Below are positions 62,201-64,000 of a stretch of 64,000 nucleotides of DNA, in pieces. A model generated the notes under the pieces. It saw only the letters and a list, made by a program, of their open reading frames with translations, was not told the origin of the DNA and did no database searches. The position numbers and the translations under genes were made by a program. The stretch covers positions 473,347-537,346 of the forward strand of contig WBMW01003931.1 in the NCBI GenBank assembly GCA_013396635.1, read 5' to 3'. This stretch comes from Penelope pileata. Its lineage: Eukaryota > Chordata > Aves > Galliformes > Cracidae. Position 1 is the stretch's first letter; every line of letters begins with the position of its first letter.

Positions 62201-63913
62201 AAATTTGAGGACAAGAATCACTAATATATTATTTTTGGTAGAACAGAATACACATTTTTTGTGGTTTCATATATTGGTTTTAGAATAGCTATTATTCTGA
62301 AAGTGAGAGTACGATTACGAGAGCCACATTTGGAATTGTGCCCCCAGGTCCAATTTTGATTGCTGTGCTCATCTTTTAGTATTATAAGGAACCGTTTGCC
62401 CATGTATTTCAGTATCTTGTGATGTTTCCAATATTTCTGCCCCAAAATGTTATATGTACTATGTAAATTATCAATAGCCTTAACCAGTCAGTAAATGGCT
62501 TTTACTTAGTTGCCTGGTTTACATGCAGTATGTTGTTTGTTAGCTTATTGTTTGCTACCATTAGCTCAATTTTATTGGTTTTTGCTGATCAGCTTTCATC
62601 TAATTCAGTTTAAGTTTTTATTTAAGACAGTATGCACATGGGAAAGAGACTGCTTTGTCTAGAAAAAGCAGAGCTCTTCAAGATGTAAGCTACATACTTA
62701 GCAAAAAGAAGTCAAAGCATCTGTGCTTTTCAGCTGTTTACTTACAGTTTCTATAGAAAAGGTAAACTTTTCATGCCCAATCTCTCAAAATTGCACTAGA
62801 TATCTCCAGAGAGAGTTGTATGAATGTCTAACAGTTGTTTCAGGGCATCATCAGGCAGTTAATAATTATAGTAATTCATCTCTTCATTTCACATTTAGTA
62901 AAACATATTTCTAAATAACCTAAAATAAAAGAGAAAGAAATAAATGTTTTGGTATGTAGATATATAAAATTATATGTATATACAGTTAATTTATATTTCA
63001 CGTTTAAAGTACTTTGTGAAGAAGTGTCTTCTAGTTGTGCCCCTGGCTGTGACAAGGGAGCATACTTGCAACTCCATATTGTACATTGGTGTAAAGTTTT
63101 CTTAGTTGCTTACCTTGTGTTATATGCTTCTGCTTTAGCTAGCTACTTAACAGCCACTTTGTTGTAAGGTAATAGTTGTGGAGAAAGTGTGACCCCTTTT
63201 AGCAGATATTCCATTGATGAATCAATAAACTATTTTCTTAGCTGCTGTTCTATCCTTCAAGTGATGTCTTAGCAGTGAGTTGAGAAGCATGCAGCAAAGA
63301 AACTTGGCATGCTGAAAAACATGCGTAATGCAAAAGAACGTATGCACTCCATAGTTCAGTATCTAGCAGAGCCGTCACAAACCCGGTTACAAGGAAAGAT
63401 TAAGCCTAATTAATATGCAAATGAGCGAGTCTCAAGTTTAGGAAGAGCATACAAACTAGTCAGGCCAGGCCGGAGTAGGACAAACAACAGAAGCTATCTC
63501 CAAAGGGGAAATGGAGTTCTTTATCCTATTTTGAAGTAGAAGGTGATTACTTGAATATAAATGTTCTCAAAAGAATGCTTGTATGTCTTCCTGTATGCTG
63601 GTTCGTATTTCTGTGTCTTATTTTATTTTCCTTGCCCACAGGAAATCCATCTTGCATTTTTGAAATGGCTTGAGGAAAATGTTGATGCTGAAGGATTAAT
63701 AGAATCCAGCAAAGTGTCTCTTAAATTTGTTTCATCTTGTGAACCAAAAATGGAGGTAACTCCATCTCTCATGTCAGTTGTCACTGAGATGGGAAGCTTC
63801 TCATCGCAACATTTCAGCCTGGAGACATATCAACAGAATCTGCAAACAAAGAAACTTGGGAAGATTGTTTTCTTTGCTGAAGTTACCACCACAACAATGA
63901 ATCTTCTAGATGG
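22710..63913 (+). CDS. HLCS: HLCS (holocarboxylase synthetase), 5' two thirds (locus span)
   Basis: Join of <22710-22829, 25728-25880, 30759-30921, 32013-32959, 36427-36609 and 63642-63913, continuing beyond the window. Intron phases are 0,0,1,0,0,2 and all borders are GT/AG. HLCS forms biotinyl-5'-AMP from biotin and ATP and attaches biotin to lysines of the acetyl-CoA, pyruvate, propionyl-CoA and methylcrotonyl-CoA carboxylases. Counting from the Met at 30870, which matches Met1 of the usual human protein (MEDRL.MDNG.VP.KIV), 484 complete codons are visible: the regulatory N-terminal region and the first residues of the biotin-ligase fold (LGKIVFFAEVTTTTMNLLDG). The biotin/ATP-binding GRGGN region and the C-terminal cap lie beyond the window. 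Upstream of that Met the frame stays open through three exons (128 codons visible), so a longer N-terminal form is predicted. Confidence 0.95.
22830..25727 (+). other. HLCS: HLCS intron
   Basis: 2.9 kb with GTGCGT donor and a strong pyrimidine tract before cttttcttTCAG at 25727. The 5' part is still CpG-rich. No other gene or clear repeat was recognised; 25080-25480 is somewhat GC-richer with short internal repeats of GCCAATGGCA. Confidence 0.75.
25728..25880 (+). CDS. HLCS: HLCS exon (N-terminal extension, 51 codons)
   Basis: Phase 0 to phase 0. It reads LLDDLNRWSLLLISPFIYPD and continues to NLQKVPVSSKE, then donor GTAAGC. The length is an exact multiple of three, so skipping this exon would keep the frame. 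It precedes the exon with the canonical start. I do not recognise a domain in this segment. Confidence 0.8.
27710..27710. other. Single-N contig join
   Basis: One N after a T-rich run. The 914-base repeat starts at the very next base, which marks this as the border between two assembled pieces. Confidence 0.9.
27711..28624 (+). repeat. 914-base direct repeat, copy 2
   Basis: Near-identical to 21201-22114 with one mismatch seen (G at 28315). Unlike copy 1 it continues to the right into unique sequence and on to the HLCS exon at 30759. It starts exactly after the single N. Confidence 0.95.
30759..30921 (+). CDS. HLCS: HLCS exon with the canonical start methionine
   Basis: Acceptor ttcttag, phase 0. 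It reads IVKWSDYCSPLAYKPGEPYK, then LIAEASVDNFSNLGIAF before MEDRLQMDNGMVPHKIV and one base of a split Ser codon; donor GTGAGT. The ATG at 30870-30872 aligns with Met1 of the human 726-residue protein. The 37 codons before it are open and in frame with the two upstream exons. Human also has MEDRL.MDNG.VP.KIV. Confidence 0.95.
30922..32012 (+). other. HLCS: HLCS intron
   Basis: About 1.1 kb, GTGAGT donor and CTCTTCCAG acceptor. Nothing else was recognised inside. Confidence 0.85.
32013..32959 (+). CDS. HLCS: HLCS large N-terminal exon
   Basis: 947 bases; CT completes the split Ser codon, and it ends in phase 0 (CAG|GTACTG). It starts SVHLQESTLKEL. A divergent Ser/Glu/Lys-rich linker of about 75 residues follows. 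Next comes a strongly conserved island HHHLHLSSCRECLQLENSTI, ESVKFASAENIPE, a second variable patch, and then the folded N-terminal region starting PPNILVYVGSEAAKVEFEKV and running to IVIVHLPYGDSGGEAILSQ. In human HLCS this region modulates ligase activity and contacts the catalytic domain. The linker's length is close to human but its sequence is not. Confidence 0.97.
34173..34224 (+). repeat. Two-copy tandem repeat, 31-base period
   Basis: AGCAACTACATACCTCTTCAG occurs at 34173-34193 and again at 34204-34224. Probably local slippage duplication. Confidence 0.8.
34626..35155 (+). mobile_element. Solo LTR of an avian endogenous retrovirus (ERV-type)
   Basis: About 530 bases beginning TGTTGTGGTTTAACCTGGC and ending near TTAAACTAGGACA, so TG...CA borders. 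Internal blocks such as ACACAGCTGTTCACTTACAC, GTGGTATGGGACATCTCTCT and CAGCTGTCCTTGCTGTGTCC are ones I recall from a common bird ERV LTR family. No retroviral coding sequence adjoins on either side, so it is a solo LTR. I saw no clean target duplication. Reverse open frames at 34540-35056 are incidental. Confidence 0.75.
36427..36609 (+). CDS. HLCS: HLCS exon (N-terminal regulatory region, 61 codons)
   Basis: Phase 0 to phase 0, acceptor CTGCCAG, donor GTAAGG. It reads VHLELDINSVDIQTEDDFNL and LKMSNTKRYEVLKEILISLG, and ends TPIYLLSSDE. Human has VHLEL, EDFNLLKSSN, RRYEVLREIL and LTPLYLLS in the same order, which makes the assignment secure. Confidence 0.97.
40747..40904 (-). mobile_element. 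hAT-like element fragment, same family as 1562-2052
   Basis: Reverse-complement similarity to the left 170 bases of the element at 1562. Shared landmarks include GGTGTCCAAC at the terminus, GGGCTGCA, GCATATAAAATATA and ACAAAAACATAAAACTAGTGG. The right (plus-strand) border GGTTGGACACCGCTG is the inverted terminal repeat. The other end is missing. Confidence 0.75.
43752..43892 (-). mobile_element. CR1 LINE 3' fragment
   Basis: ACAGAATCACAGAATGGCTG followed by AGGTTGGAATGAACCTTTGG is the standard 3' end of a CR1 in reverse orientation. It continues to about 43892 (GCAGGTTGTCCAGGACCATG and the rest). Confidence 0.85.
45533..45556 (+). repeat. Homopolymer A run (24 bases)
   Basis: Uninterrupted A run after GGGGGGT in the large HLCS intron; no adjoining retroposon body was recognised. 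Confidence 0.85.
63642..63913 (+). CDS. HLCS: HLCS exon opening the biotin-ligase catalytic domain
   Basis: Acceptor CTTGCCCACAG, phase 0. It reads EIHLAFLKWLEENVDAEGLI, then SLKFVSS, then FSSQHFSLETYQQNLQTKKL and GKIVFFAEVTTTTMNLLDG, ending in phase 2 at donor GTAAGA. LQTK.LGK...FAEVT.TTM.LLDG is, from memory, nearly the same in human HLCS. It is the first strand and substrate-facing segment of the BirA/LplA-like fold. Catalytic residues downstream are out of the window. Confidence 0.97.
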
Positions 63914-64000
63914 GTAAGACAGTGATCCAGACTATCTTGAATAAGCTCTCTAATCTGGAATACACAATTATAGTAACAGTTTGCAGAAATAAATGTTTTT
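63914..64000 (+). other. HLCS: HLCS intron (start)
   Basis: Follows the GTAAGA donor. Only 87 bases are visible and nothing else was recognised. Confidence 0.85.

Larger units (their letters stand above)
36610..63641 (+). other. HLCS: HLCS 27-kb intron
   Basis: The protein joins smoothly across it (LLSSDE|EIHLAFLKWL), so no exon is missing. It contains a hAT-like fragment (40747-40904), a CR1 fragment (43752-43892), a 24-base A run (45533-45556) and small T/A runs (52267-52280, 59229-59243). Otherwise it is AT-rich DNA without recognisable genes; none of the small open frames shows exon-type borders or known motifs. Confidence 0.8.

Noticed and set aside
1..64000. CRISPR arrays, operons, ribosome-binding sites, prophage
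   Set aside because: Splice structure, CR1 elements and vertebrate genes show a nuclear bird genome; no spaced direct-repeat array is present.
1..64000. tRNA, rRNA or snoRNA genes
   Set aside because: I looked for A/B-box tRNA patterns and rRNA landmarks by eye and saw none convincing; a covariance-model search would be needed to exclude small RNAs.

Overview
This is vertebrate, specifically avian, nuclear DNA. There are no bacterial-style gene blocks. Coding sequence comes as short exons with GT/AG borders, and the repeats are bird types: CR1 LINE 3' fragments, a CR1 with a reverse-transcriptase remnant, an avian ERV-type LTR and a hAT-like element. Three protein genes can be read, and their order and orientation match, from memory, the PIGP-RIPPLY3-HLCS stretch of human chromosome 21 read in reverse. 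I cannot name the bird species.

Layout. (1) 464-594, + strand: last coding exon of PIGP, with its 3'UTR to a polyadenylation signal near 1028. (2) 1151-2935: a minus-strand CR1 interrupted by a hAT-like element flanked by a near-perfect 8-bp duplication. (3) 2936-11150: intergenic DNA with no gene I can support. (4) 11390-16723, - strand: a complete four-exon RIPPLY3 gene of 115 codons plus stop, assembled here exon by exon; the phases fit and both the WRPW motif and the Ripply homology domain are present. (5) 22710-63913, + strand: the 5' two thirds of HLCS (holocarboxylase synthetase). Six exons are visible, all phase-compatible, from a CpG-rich exon at the edge of a 595-base N gap to the exon that opens the biotin-ligase catalytic domain. 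The last intron in view is 27 kb. The rest of the catalytic domain lies beyond the window.

RIPPLY3 and HLCS are divergently transcribed, about 6 kb apart in this assembly. RIPPLY3 is a developmental transcriptional co-repressor adaptor (T-box factors, Groucho/TLE). PIGP belongs to the first step of GPI-anchor synthesis. HLCS attaches biotin to carboxylases. They share a neighbourhood, not a pathway.

The most notable structural feature is in the assembly. A 914-base direct repeat (21201-22114 and 27711-28624, one mismatch seen) and a 153-base tandem repeat around a single N (20884-21036 and 21039-21191) bracket the contig that carries the first two HLCS exons. The piece 21039-22114 is a copy of the left contig's end joined by 9 bases to a copy of the right contig's start. 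It therefore reads as a junction that skips the 5-kb contig between them. This is either false duplication or mis-scaffolding, or a haplotype deleted for those exons. I found no new multi-gene system in the window.
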